A stretch of 64,000 nt of DNA, from the NCBI RefSeq assembly GCF_030817495.1, contig NZ_JAUSZK010000001.1:5063001-5127000 (forward strand), in the 5' to 3' direction. Under the pieces are notes generated by a model. The model did not search any database, was not told the DNA's origin, and saw only the letters and a list, made by a program, of their open reading frames with translations. Positions within the stretch are counted from its first letter, which is position 1. The number at the start of each line of letters is the position of its first letter. The translations under genes were made by a program, and so were the position numbers. Shown piece by piece: positions 1 to 8,571 of the stretch. Source of the DNA: Streptomyces sp. V3I7 (GTDB lineage Bacteria > Actinomycetota > Actinomycetes > Streptomycetales > Streptomycetaceae).

Positions 1-784
1 GACCCCGGCCGCCGTCGCCGCCCTGTGCGACCGCCGAGCCGGCATCGGCGCCGACGGGGTGCTGCACGTCGTGCGCTCCGCCGCCCACCCAGAGGCCCGT
101 GACCTGGCCGGCGCCGCGGAGTGGTTCATGGACTACCGCAACGGCGACGGCTCGATCGCCGAGATGTGCGGCAACGGCGTGCGCGTGTTCGCGCGCTACC
201 TCCAGCACGCCGGACACGTCACCGAGGGAGACCTCGCGGTCGCCACGCGCGCGGGCGTGAGGACCGTGCACATCGCCAAGGACGGCGACATCACGACCGG
301 CATGGGCAGCGCCCGCCTCCCCGAGGGCGACGTGACGGTGCGGGTCGGCGAGCACAGCTGGCCCGCGCGGAACGTGAACATGGGCAACCCGCACGCGGTC
401 GCCTTCGTCGACGACCTCGGGCACGCGGGCACCCTGTACGACGCCCCGTCCTTCAGCCCCGCCGAGGCCTACCCGGACGGCGTCAACGTCGAGTTCGTCG
501 TCGACCGCGCCCCCCGGCACGTGGCGATGCGCGTGCACGAGCGCGGCGCCGGCGAGACTCGCTCCTGCGGCACAGGCGCGTGCGCCGTCGCCGTGGCCGC
601 CGCGCGGCGCGACGGCGCCGACCCGGCCGTCACGGGGACCCCGGTGACGTACACCGTGGACGTACCCGGCGGCCGCCTCGTCATCACCGAGCGGGCCGAC
701 GGCGAGATCGAGATGACCGGCCCCGCCGTGATCGTCGCCGAGGGCGAGTTCGACGCCGACTGGCTGGAAAACGCGGCCCGCTGA
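1..784 (+). CDS. dapF: Diaminopimelate epimerase DapF (5' end missing)
   Basis: This gene is cut by the window edge; the visible frame begins at base 2 and ends with TGA at 784. DapF interconverts LL- and meso-diaminopimelate in lysine and peptidoglycan synthesis, using two cysteines as general acid and base. Both cysteine motifs are present: MCGNGVRVFARYL near base 165 and SCGTGACAVAVAAA near base 567. The entering residues CDRRAGIGADGVL are the usual DapF N-terminal block, so only a short N-terminal part (a few tens of residues) is missing. A very strong intrinsic terminator follows at once, so the transcript probably ends here, before rshA. Confidence 0.97.
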   Translation, partial: TPAAVAALCDRRAGIGADGVLHVVRSAAHPEARDLAGAAEWFMDYRNGDGSIAEMCGNGVRVFARYLQHAGHVTEGDLAVATRAGVRTVHIAKDGDITTGMGSARLPEGDVTVRVGEHSWPARNVNMGNPHAVAFVDDLGHAGTLYDAPSFSPAEAYPDGVNVEFVVDRAPRHVAMRVHERGAGETRSCGTGACAVAVAAARRDGADPAVTGTPVTYTVDVPGGRLVITERADGEIEMTGPAVIVAEGEFDADWLENAAR

Positions 785-801
785 GCCTGGCGAACACCGG
801 C

Positions 802-855
802 TCCGTCCGGCTCGGGCACACGGAACAGCGGTCCCGTGTGCCCGAGCCGGACGGA
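802..855 (+). terminator. Strong terminator hairpin after dapF
   Basis: A perfect 22-bp inverted repeat (802-823 with 834-855) encloses a 10-nt loop. There is no T-tract, as is common in Streptomyces. It starts 18 nt after the dapF stop codon. Confidence 0.85.
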
Positions 856-1069
856 AACCACGGCCCGCCGCCCGCCACGTGGCGCAAAACCGTAAACCTC
901 CCCGCTGGTCGCTCGAATGGGTGATCCGCTTCACGCTCGGCGGGAGGCGGTCAGCCGGGCGTGATGGGCTCGATAGCATCAAGCACCGGCACGGACGGGG
1001 GGAACGTCGCCTTCCCTGAGTCGCGTACACCCAAGGCCCCGTCCGCCGGTCCACGAGCCGGAGGTGCCC

Positions 1070-3298
1070 ATGAGTGCGGAGGCCACGAACCCTGCGACCC
1101 CTGGTCCTGCCACGACAGTGCCCCGCAGAAAGGCCCGCCCCCGGATCGACCTGCGCCGCCTCGGCAGGGCCGCCCTCCTCGGCTCCACTGCCCGTGACAG
1201 GCTGCCCGACGCGATCGGCCATGTCGTCGAGGCCCACCGCGCCCACCACCCCGAGGCCGACCTCGAACCGCTGCGTCGGGCCTACGTCCTCGCCGAGTCC
1301 TCGCACCGCGGCCAGATGCGCAAGAGCGGCGAGCCGTACATCACCCACCCCCTCGCGGTGACCCTGATCCTCGCCGAACTCGGCGCGGAGACCACGACCT
1401 TGACGGCCTCCCTGCTCCACGACACGGTCGAGGACACCGACGTGACGCTCGACCAGGTGCGGGAGCAGTTCGGCGAGGAGGTCCGCTACCTCGTCGACGG
1501 CGTGACGAAGCTGGAGAAGGTCGACTACGGGGCGGCCGCCGAGCCCGAGACCTTCCGCAAGATGCTCGTCGCCACCGGCAACGACGTCCGCGTGATGTCG
1601 ATCAAACTCGCCGACCGGCTGCACAACATGCGCACCCTCGGCGTGATGCGCCCCGAGAAACAGGCCCGCATCGCCAAGGTCACCCGCGACGTCCTGATCC
1701 CGCTCGCCGAACGCCTCGGCGTCCAGGCCCTCAAGACCGAACTGGAGGACCTCGTCTTCGCGATCCTCCACCCCGAGGAGTACGCGCACACCCGCGAGCT
1801 GATCATCGACAACGCGAGCCGCGACGACGACCCGCTCGCCGAGATCGCCGACGAGACGCGCACCGTCCTGCGCGACGCCGGCATCCCGGGCGAAGTCCTC
1901 ATCCGGCCCCGCCACTTCGTCTCCGTGCACCGCGTGGCGCGCAAGCGCGGACAGCTGCGCGGCGCCGACTTCGGCCGCCTGTTGGTCCTCGTGAACGAGG
2001 ACGCGGACTGCTACGGCGTCCTCGGCGAACTGCACACCTGCATGACGCCCGTCGTCTCGGAGTTCAAGGACTTCATCGCCGTACCGAAGTTCAACCTCTA
2101 CCAGTCGCTGCACACCGCCGTCGCGCGCGCGGACGGCCAGATCGCCGAAGTCCTCATCCGCACCCACCAGATGCACCGGGTCGCCGAGGCCGGGGTCGTC
2201 GCGCTCGGCAATCCCTACGCTCCTCCTACGGAGGAGCAGTACGCGAGCGACGGCGAGCAGTCCGCGAGAGATGGCGAGCGCGCCGACCCCACCCGACCCG
2301 GCTGGCTCTCCCGCCTCCTCGACTGGCAGCGGGCCGCGCCCGACCCCGACACCTTCTGGTCCACCCTGCGCGAGGACCTCGCCCAGGACCGCGAGATCAC
2401 CGTCTTCCGCCCCGACGGCGGCACATTGGGCCTGCCCGAGGGCGCCACCTGCGTGGACGCCGCCTACGCGCAGTACGGCGAGGACGCGCACGCGTGCATG
2501 GGCGCGCGCGTCAACGGACGGCTGGCCACCTTGAGCACGGTCCTGCGGGACGGCGACACCGTGCAGCTCCTCATGGGACAGGACCCGGCCTCCGAACCGT
2601 CCCGGGAGTGGCTGGAGCACGCCCACACCCCGGCCGCACGGATCGCCATCCAGCGCTGGCTGGCCGCCCATCCGGCGACCACCGACGCTCATCTGGCGAC
2701 CACCGGCGCGGAGCCGGCCGGCGCCGAGCGCGACCGGACGCGCGGCGCGAGCAGGCCCGACGGCCCGCGCACCGCCCGCCGGACCTCCTCCGAGCAGGCC
2801 GACCCCGAGGACTCCGCGCCCGGGACCCCCCTCGCCCGTCCCGGAGCCGCGAGCGTCGTCGTGGACCTGGCCGGCGCGACCGTACGCCTCGCCGGATGCT
2901 GTACGCCCGTACCACCCGACCAGGTCGCCGGCTTCGCCGTACGCGGGGGAGTGGTGACCGTGCACCGCGCGGAGTGCGCCGCGGTCGCGCGCATGCGTAC
3001 CGGAGGGCGTGCGGAGGTCGGCGTGCGCTGGGGGCAGACCGCCGCGTGCCGGGTCACACTCACCGCCGAATCGTTCGGCCGCCCGCACCTGCTCGCCGAC
3101 CTCACCGAGGCGATGGCCCTGGAAGGCGCCGAGATCATCTCCGCGACCGTCGCACCGCCCACCGAACAGCGCGTCCGCCACACCTACACGCTCCAACTCC
3201 CCGACGCCGCCCAGCTCCCGGCCCTGATGCGGGCGATGCGCGACGTACCGGGCGTGTACGACGTGGCGCGGGCCCAGCACCAGGCTCCGGCGTCCTGA
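1070..3298 (+). CDS. rshA: RelA/SpoT-family (p)ppGpp synthetase/hydrolase RshA
   Basis: 742 aa. It makes and/or breaks the alarmone (p)ppGpp. Domains in order: an HD hydrolase domain with HDTVEDT near residue 117; a RelA/SpoT synthetase domain, whose conserved end FKDFIAVPKFNLYQSLHT lies near residue 331; a TGS domain near 443-500; a variable linker rich in Arg, Ala and acidic residues (about 540-600); and a C-terminal ACT domain. Streptomyces have a main RelA plus this second homologue, and by memory of gene order beside dapF this is RshA. ATG at 1070 is chosen because GGAGG sits at 1060-1064 with 5-nt spacing; the in-frame GTG at 1064 overlaps that Shine-Dalgarno sequence. Which activity dominates cannot be read from the sequence alone. 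Confidence 0.93.
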   Translation: MSAEATNPATPGPATTVPRRKARPRIDLRRLGRAALLGSTARDRLPDAIGHVVEAHRAHHPEADLEPLRRAYVLAESSHRGQMRKSGEPYITHPLAVTLILAELGAETTTLTASLLHDTVEDTDVTLDQVREQFGEEVRYLVDGVTKLEKVDYGAAAEPETFRKMLVATGNDVRVMSIKLADRLHNMRTLGVMRPEKQARIAKVTRDVLIPLAERLGVQALKTELEDLVFAILHPEEYAHTRELIIDNASRDDDPLAEIADETRTVLRDAGIPGEVLIRPRHFVSVHRVARKRGQLRGADFGRLLVLVNEDADCYGVLGELHTCMTPVVSEFKDFIAVPKFNLYQSLHTAVARADGQIAEVLIRTHQMHRVAEAGVVALGNPYAPPTEEQYASDGEQSARDGERADPTRPGWLSRLLDWQRAAPDPDTFWSTLREDLAQDREITVFRPDGGTLGLPEGATCVDAAYAQYGEDAHACMGARVNGRLATLSTVLRDGDTVQLLMGQDPASEPSREWLEHAHTPAARIAIQRWLAAHPATTDAHLATTGAEPAGAERDRTRGASRPDGPRTARRTSSEQADPEDSAPGTPLARPGAASVVVDLAGATVRLAGCCTPVPPDQVAGFAVRGGVVTVHRAECAAVARMRTGGRAEVGVRWGQTAACRVTLTAESFGRPHLLADLTEAMALEGAEIISATVAPPTEQRVRHTYTLQLPDAAQLPALMRAMRDVPGVYDVARAQHQAPAS

Positions 3299-3381
3299 GG
3301 GACGCATCCGGCACAACCCGATCGGGTGGGATGGGCGCGCGTCGGCGCCACGGGACGTGCGCGCGCTGGTAGCCGTGGTCC

Positions 3382-4950
3382 ATGCTGCTCACCTCCCGCG
3401 TCCGGCCGCTCCGGCCGAGCACCCGCTCCTCCCGACGCCGTGCGGCCGCTCTCCTCGCCTCCGCCGTCACCGTCTGCCTCGTCGCCGCGAGTGCCCCCGC
3501 CGCCCCGCTGGGCGTCGGCGACCGGATCTTCCCGTATCTGGGCAACCCCGGGTACGACGTCGCGTCGTACGACCTCTCCCTCACCTACCCGGGCACCAAC
3601 GACAAGCCGCTCAAGGCCATCACCACCATCGACGCCTGGACGACGGCTTCCCTGGGCCGCTTCAACCTCGACTTCGCGCACGGCAAGGTCGATTCCATCG
3701 AGGTGGACGGCCGGCCGGCTTCGTTCACCAGCGCGGGCGACGACCTGGTCGTCACCCCCCGGATGCGGCTGCCCCAGGGCAGCTGGATGCGGATCGTCGT
3801 CCGGCACACCAGCGACCCGCGGCCCGTCAAGGACCGCGACGGCGGCTGGGTGCAGACCTCGGACGGCCTCGCCATGGCCAACCAGGCCGACGCCGCGCAC
3901 CTGGTGTTCCCGTGCAACGACCACCCCTCCGACAAGGCGATGTTCACCTTCCGGATCACCGCCCCCAACAAGGACACGGCCGTCGCCAACGGCCTGCCGG
4001 CCGGGGTCGAGAAGGTCGGCGGCTCGACCACCTGGACGTACCGCACCCAGCACCCCATGGCCACCGAACTCGCCCAGGTGTCCATCGGCCGCTCCACCGT
4101 GCTGCACCGCGACGGACCGCACGGCCTGCCCGTGCGCGACGTCGTGCCCGCGCACGACAAGAAGGCCCTCGAACCCTGGCTGGCGAAGACCCCCGACCAG
4201 ATCTCCTGGATGGAGAGCAAGGTCGGCGCCTACCCCTTCGAGACGTACGGCCTGCTCATGGCCCAGGCCACCACCGGCTTCGAGCTCGAGACGCAGACCC
4301 TTTCCCTCTTCGAGAAGGAGCTGTTCACCGAGCCCGCCTACCCCAAGTGGTACGTCGAGTCGATCATGGTGCACGAGCTGTCCCACCAGTGGTTCGGCGA
4401 CAGCGTCAGCCCCGCCAGCTGGTCCGACGTCTGGCTGAACGAGGGGCACGCCACCTGGTACGAGTCCCTCTACGCCGAGGAGAAGGCGAAGAAGCCCATG
4501 GTCGACCGGATGAAGGCGGCCTACACCGCCTCCGACGGCTGGCGCGCCTCCGGCGGACCGCCCGCCGCCCCCAAGCCGCCCAAGCCGGGCCAGAAGATCA
4601 GCATCTTCCGGCCGAACATCTACGACGGCGCCGCACTCGCCCTGTACGCCCTGCGCCAGGAGATCGGCCGCGAGTTCTTCGAACGGCTGGAGCGCCTCTG
4701 GGTCCGGGCACACCGGGACGGCACCGCGACCACCGCCGACTTCGTCCGCCTCGCCTCGGCTGTCGCCGGCCGCGACCTGAGCGGATTCCTGAAGGCGTGG
4801 CTGTACGACGCGAAGACCCCGCCCATGCCTGGGCACCCGGACTGGAAGTCCACCCCGCCGCCGTCGAAGAAGGCCCGCGGATGGCCCGGGAAGCCGGGCG
4901 TGGGTGAGGCGGACCGCCGGACACCGCGAGTGAGGCGAGCCGCCGGATAA
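3382..4950 (+). CDS. Secreted M1-family zinc metallopeptidase
   Basis: 522 aa. The N-terminus has a run of Arg residues followed by a hydrophobic stretch ending in APAAP, so it is a likely Sec signal peptide. The gluzincin motif HELSHQWFGDSV (near residue 332) followed by VWLNEGHATWYE gives the two zinc histidines, the catalytic Glu and the third ligand Glu of M1 aminopeptidases. The exopeptidase motif GAMEN is replaced by TTGFELETQT, so strict aminopeptidase activity is not certain. It is shorter than PepN-type enzymes (about 850 aa) and lacks their long C-terminal domain, as in the short secreted actinobacterial members. The Arg-rich tail after residue 500 looks unconserved. No clear ribosome binding site precedes ATG 3382. 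Confidence 0.88.
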   Translation: MLLTSRVRPLRPSTRSSRRRAAALLASAVTVCLVAASAPAAPLGVGDRIFPYLGNPGYDVASYDLSLTYPGTNDKPLKAITTIDAWTTASLGRFNLDFAHGKVDSIEVDGRPASFTSAGDDLVVTPRMRLPQGSWMRIVVRHTSDPRPVKDRDGGWVQTSDGLAMANQADAAHLVFPCNDHPSDKAMFTFRITAPNKDTAVANGLPAGVEKVGGSTTWTYRTQHPMATELAQVSIGRSTVLHRDGPHGLPVRDVVPAHDKKALEPWLAKTPDQISWMESKVGAYPFETYGLLMAQATTGFELETQTLSLFEKELFTEPAYPKWYVESIMVHELSHQWFGDSVSPASWSDVWLNEGHATWYESLYAEEKAKKPMVDRMKAAYTASDGWRASGGPPAAPKPPKPGQKISIFRPNIYDGAALALYALRQEIGREFFERLERLWVRAHRDGTATTADFVRLASAVAGRDLSGFLKAWLYDAKTPPMPGHPDWKSTPPPSKKARGWPGKPGVGEADRRTPRVRRAAG

Positions 4951-5046
4951 CACGGTGACGGGACGTGCCGGACCGTGCGACCATTTTCAGGTCGGTGAAA
5001 GCCGACGGCTCAGGCCGGCTTCCGGGGCGGCGGCCCCACGGGACCC

Positions 5047-5073
5047 GGGAATCTCCCGGGCTACTCGGACGTT
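5047..5073 (+). promoter_or_regulatory. Sigma-R type promoter of hflX
   Basis: GGGAAT (5047-5052), 18 nt, GTT (5071-5073) is an exact match to the Streptomyces sigma-R (thiol-oxidative stress) consensus. It gives a leader of about 50 nt before the hflX start. Confidence 0.7.
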
Positions 5074-5133
5074 GTCCGTAATGGCGGCGATTCCCGGTCG
5101 CCGTCACCGGAACCCCATCGACGTAAGGATCCA

Positions 5134-6624
5134 ATGACCTCCTCTTCTTCCTCTTCCCAGGACACCAAGCGCAACGCGCACTCCTACCCCGAGGGTCTTC
5201 GGGCCGATGCCCTGATGGAAGAGGACGTCGCCTGGAGCCACGAGATCGACGGAGAGCGGGACGGCGACCAGTTCGACCGCTCCGAGCGCGCGGCCCTGCG
5301 CCGCGTGGCCGGCCTCTCCACCGAACTCGAGGACGTCACCGAGGTCGAGTACCGCCAGCTCCGCCTGGAGCGGGTCGTGCTCGTCGGTGTGTGGACCACG
5401 GGGACCGCGCAGGACGCCGATAACTCCCTCGCGGAGCTCGCCGCCCTCGCCGAGACCGCGGGCGCGGTCGTGCTCGACGGTGTGATCCAGCGCCGCGACA
5501 AGCCCGACGCGGCCACCTACATCGGCTCCGGCAAGGCCCTGGAGCTGCGCGACGTCGTCATCGAGACGGGCGCCGACACCGTCATCTGCGACGGTGAGCT
5601 CAGCCCGGGTCAGCTGATCCAGCTCGAGGACGTCGTCAAGGTCAAGGTCATCGACCGTACGGCCCTGATCCTGGACATCTTCGCCCAGCACGCCAAGTCC
5701 CGTGAGGGCAAGGCGCAGGTCGCGCTCGCGCAGATGCAGTACATGCTGCCGAGGCTCCGCGGCTGGGGCCAGTCGCTGTCCCGGCAGATGGGTGGTGGCC
5801 GCGGTGGCCTCGCCACGCGTGGTCCCGGTGAGACCAAGATCGAGACGGACCGGCGCCGGATCCGCGAGAAGATGGCGAAGATGCGCCGGGAGATCGCGGA
5901 CATGAAGACCGGCCGCGAGGTCAAGCGCCAGGAGCGCCGCCGCAACAAGGTGCCCTCCGTGGCCATCGCGGGCTACACCAACGCCGGCAAGTCCTCCCTG
6001 CTCAACCGCCTCACGGGCGCGGGTGTGCTGGTCGAGAACGCCCTGTTCGCGACCCTCGACCCGACCGTCCGCCGCGCGGAGACGCCGAGCGGCCGGCTGT
6101 ACACGCTGGCCGACACCGTCGGCTTCGTACGGCACCTGCCGCACCACCTGGTCGAGGCGTTCCGCTCCACCATGGAGGAGGTCGGCGACTCCGACCTGAT
6201 CCTGCACGTGGTGGACGGCTCGCACCCGGCGCCGGAGGAGCAGCTGGCCGCCGTGCGCGAGGTGATCCGGGATGTCGGCGCCACCGCCGTGCCCGAGATC
6301 GTCATCATCAACAAGGCCGACGCGGCCGACCCGCTGGTGCTCCAGCGGCTGCTGCGGATCGAGAAGCGCTCCATCGCCGTCTCGGCCCGCACCGGCCAGG
6401 GCATCGACGAGCTGCTCGAACTCATCGACAACGACCTTCCCCGGCCGTCCGTCGAGGTCGAGGCGCTCGTGCCGTACACCCACGGCAAGCTGGTCGCCCG
6501 TGCCCACACCGAGGGCGAGGTGATCTCCGAGGAGCACACCGCGGAGGGCACGCTGCTCAAGGTGCGGGTGCACGCGGAGCTCGCGGCGGAACTGGCGCCG
6601 TACTCGCCCGCTTCGGCGCGCTGA
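5134..6624 (+). CDS. hflX: GTPase HflX
   Basis: 496 aa. HflX binds the ribosome and splits or rescues stalled 70S particles under stress. An N-terminal HflX domain (DAATYIGSGKALELRDVV and QMQYMLPRL) is followed by a coiled coil (RRIREKMAKMRREIADM) and a TRAFAC GTPase domain with G1 GYTNAGKSSL (near residue 279), G3 DTVGFV and G4 NKAD. The Ser-rich first residues are variable in the family. AAGGA at 5125-5129 precedes the ATG by 4 nt. A sigma-R type promoter lies 60-90 nt upstream, suggesting induction by disulfide stress. It stands alone and is followed by a terminator. Confidence 0.96.
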   Translation: MTSSSSSSQDTKRNAHSYPEGLRADALMEEDVAWSHEIDGERDGDQFDRSERAALRRVAGLSTELEDVTEVEYRQLRLERVVLVGVWTTGTAQDADNSLAELAALAETAGAVVLDGVIQRRDKPDAATYIGSGKALELRDVVIETGADTVICDGELSPGQLIQLEDVVKVKVIDRTALILDIFAQHAKSREGKAQVALAQMQYMLPRLRGWGQSLSRQMGGGRGGLATRGPGETKIETDRRRIREKMAKMRREIADMKTGREVKRQERRRNKVPSVAIAGYTNAGKSSLLNRLTGAGVLVENALFATLDPTVRRAETPSGRLYTLADTVGFVRHLPHHLVEAFRSTMEEVGDSDLILHVVDGSHPAPEEQLAAVREVIRDVGATAVPEIVIINKADAADPLVLQRLLRIEKRSIAVSARTGQGIDELLELIDNDLPRPSVEVEALVPYTHGKLVARAHTEGEVISEEHTAEGTLLKVRVHAELAAELAPYSPASAR

Positions 6625-6650
6625 CCCCAGCCAGGCCAGGGGTAGTAGTC

Positions 6651-6694
6651 CCGAAGGCCCGTTCCGCTCGGAGATGAGCGGGGCGGGCCTTCGG
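6651..6694 (+). terminator. Terminator after hflX
   Basis: CCGAAGGCCCG (6651-6661) pairs with CGGGCCTTCGG (6684-6694). An inner CCGCTC/GAGCGG stem extends the helix across a 2x2 internal loop. Confidence 0.85.
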
Positions 6695-6727
6695 CATGCG
6701 TGCGGGCAGGGGGGGCAGCGGCGTGCC

Positions 6728-6803
6728 GATGACGGCAGCAGTGCGCTGATGACGGCAGCAGTGTGCTGATGACGGCAGCAGTGTGCTGATGACGGCAGTG
6801 TGC
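6728..6803. repeat. 20-bp tandem repeat, about 3.7 copies
   Basis: The unit GATGACGGCAGCAGTGTGCT begins at 6728 (one T>C change), 6748 and 6768; a fourth copy from 6788 lacks three bases. It is noncoding, between the hflX terminator and the aminotransferase. Unit length 20 means it would not preserve a reading frame. Confidence 0.95.
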
Positions 6804-6967
6804 CGGGGACAGCGGCGGCGTGTGGACGGCAACAGGATCTTGCGGCAACCCGTAACCCGGTGGCCCGCCCGGTGTTGTAGCGGTGAGGGGGTCGGCTGCC
6901 TGCGCACGGCCCCTTGTTGCGGAAGTCCCGCATCAACTCGCCTGTGAACAGCGGGAGGACAACAACG

Positions 6968-8456
6968 GTGGCCGTGACCGACTCCATGGCTGGCGGGCCG
7001 TCGGGGAGAACCCGCGCCCCCCAACGAGGGCATCCTGAGACGTCAGTCCGGACGCGAGTCCGCGGCGCGCACCTACACGCGGGCCCTGCCCATCGTGCCG
7101 GTCCGGGCCCGAGGACTGACCATCGAGGGCGCCGACGGCCGCCGCTACCTCGACTGCCTCTCCGGCGCCGGAACGCTCGCCCTCGGCCACAACCACCCCG
7201 TCGTCCTCGACGCCATCCGTACGGTCCTCGACTCGGGTGCCCCCCTCTCCGCCCTCGACCTGGCGACCCCCGTCAGGGACGCCTTCGTCACCGAGCTGTT
7301 CCGCACCCTCCCGCCCGGCCTCGCCGACCGCGCCCGCGTCCAGTTCTGCGGACCGGCCGACACGGACGCCGTCGAGGCCGCGCTCACCCTGGTCCGGGGC
7401 GCGACCGGGCGCAGCGGGATCCTGTCCTTCACCGGTGCCGACAAGGACCTGGCGGTCGGAGGGGCGGGGGCGCCTGCTGACGGTTGCGAGGCAGGGGGAG
7501 CCGATCCTGCCCACGCTCACCCCCGCTACGTACGGTGCCCCTTCGCCGTCGACAGTCCCGACGACGTCGAACTGTCCCTCCGCTGGGCCGAGTCGGTTCT
7601 CGGCGACCCCCGGTCCGGGCGCCCCCATCACGCCGGGGTGATCCTCGAACCGGTCCAGGGCGACGGCGAGGTGAGCCTCGCCTCGGACGACTGGCTGCGC
7701 CGCATGCGGAAGCTCACGGAGGAACGGTCCGTCCCGTTGATCGCCGACGAGAGCCACACCGGCGTCGGACGAACCGGCGCCTTCTGGGCGGTGGAGCACA
7801 GCGGCATCACCCCCGACGTGATGATCCTGTCCAAGGCCATCGGCGGCAGCCTCCCCCTGGCCGTCCTCGTCTACCGCGACGACCTCGACGGCTGGGAACC
7901 CGGTGCCCCTGCCGACACCTTCCGCGGCAACCAGCTCGCCATGGCCGCCGGCACGGCCACCCTCGCCCACGTCCGCGAGAACGGCCTCACCGAACGCGCG
8001 GCCGCCCTCGGCACCCGCATGCTGGCTCAGCTGCTGGAGCTCAAGCGGGAGTTCGCATGCGTGGGTGACGTGAGGGGACGCGGGCTGATGATCGGCGTCG
8101 AGCTGGTGGACCCGGAGGGCGAGGTGGCGCGGGCGGCTGGGAAGGTGGTTCACGGCCGTCGCGGAGTGACAGCAGCAGGTGAGCGGGGCGCCGAACCCGT
8201 CGGGCATACGACCCGGCCGGGCCGCACCCGCCTACGAGGCCCCTCCGCACCCGAACTCGCCGCCGCTGTCCAGCGCGAGTGCCTGAGGCGCGGTCTCATC
8301 GTGGAGTTGAGCGGCCGCCACTCGACGGTCGTACGGCTCCTTCCCCCGCTCACCATCAGCGACGAACAGTCCGCTGCGGTCCTCGACCGGCTGGCGGACG
8401 CCGTGGCCGCGGTCGCCCGCGGACACGGGAGCACAGCTCGCAGTGGCCTGCGGTGA
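6968..8456 (+). pseudogene. Class III (PLP) aminotransferase, apparent frameshift near its start
   Basis: The open frame from GTG 7095 to TGA 8456 (453 aa) is a fold-type I, class III aminotransferase of the diaminobutyrate/ornithine type. It has LDCLSGAGTLALGHNHP, EPVQGDG, IADE-HTGVGRTG and the PLP lysine in LSKAIGGS (residue 247 of the 7095 start). The sequence just before 7095, in the same frame, still reads like protein (NEGILRRQSGRESAARTY), but this frame has a TGA at 6975 and no start codon. A good start, GTG 6968 with GGGAGG upstream (VAVTDSMAGG), lies one frame away. The two frames join only if one base between about 6990 and 7010 is ignored. The substrate-side Y-H-G block that normally follows FTGA is also absent. 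It is either a decayed gene, a sequencing error, or a gene using an unusual start. It would supply the amine precursor for the siderophore synthetase downstream. Confidence 0.6.
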
Positions 8457-8571
8457 GGCGAGGGCCAGGCCGGTCGGCCGGAACAGGACATCTGCCCGCA
8501 GCCCCATGCCGGCGTCGCGAAGACCTCAACACCCCATGCCCCGAAGGTCCCGAACCCTCCGAGGAACAGTT

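Larger units (their letters stand above)
6625..6967. other. Intergenic stretch hflX to siderophore genes
   Basis: It holds the hflX terminator and the tandem repeat, then about 165 bases with no recognisable site. I looked for an iron box (TTAGGTTAGGCTAACCTAA-like) in front of the siderophore genes and saw none. Confidence 0.6.

Noticed and set aside
6728..6803. CRISPR array
   Set aside because: The repeats are directly head to tail with no spacers, and there are no cas genes.
6914..7480. Separate 188-codon gene before the aminotransferase
   Set aside because: Beyond its first residues it is an Arg/Pro-rich shadow frame; only its start (GTG 6968, VAVTDSMAGG) seems to belong to the broken aminotransferase.
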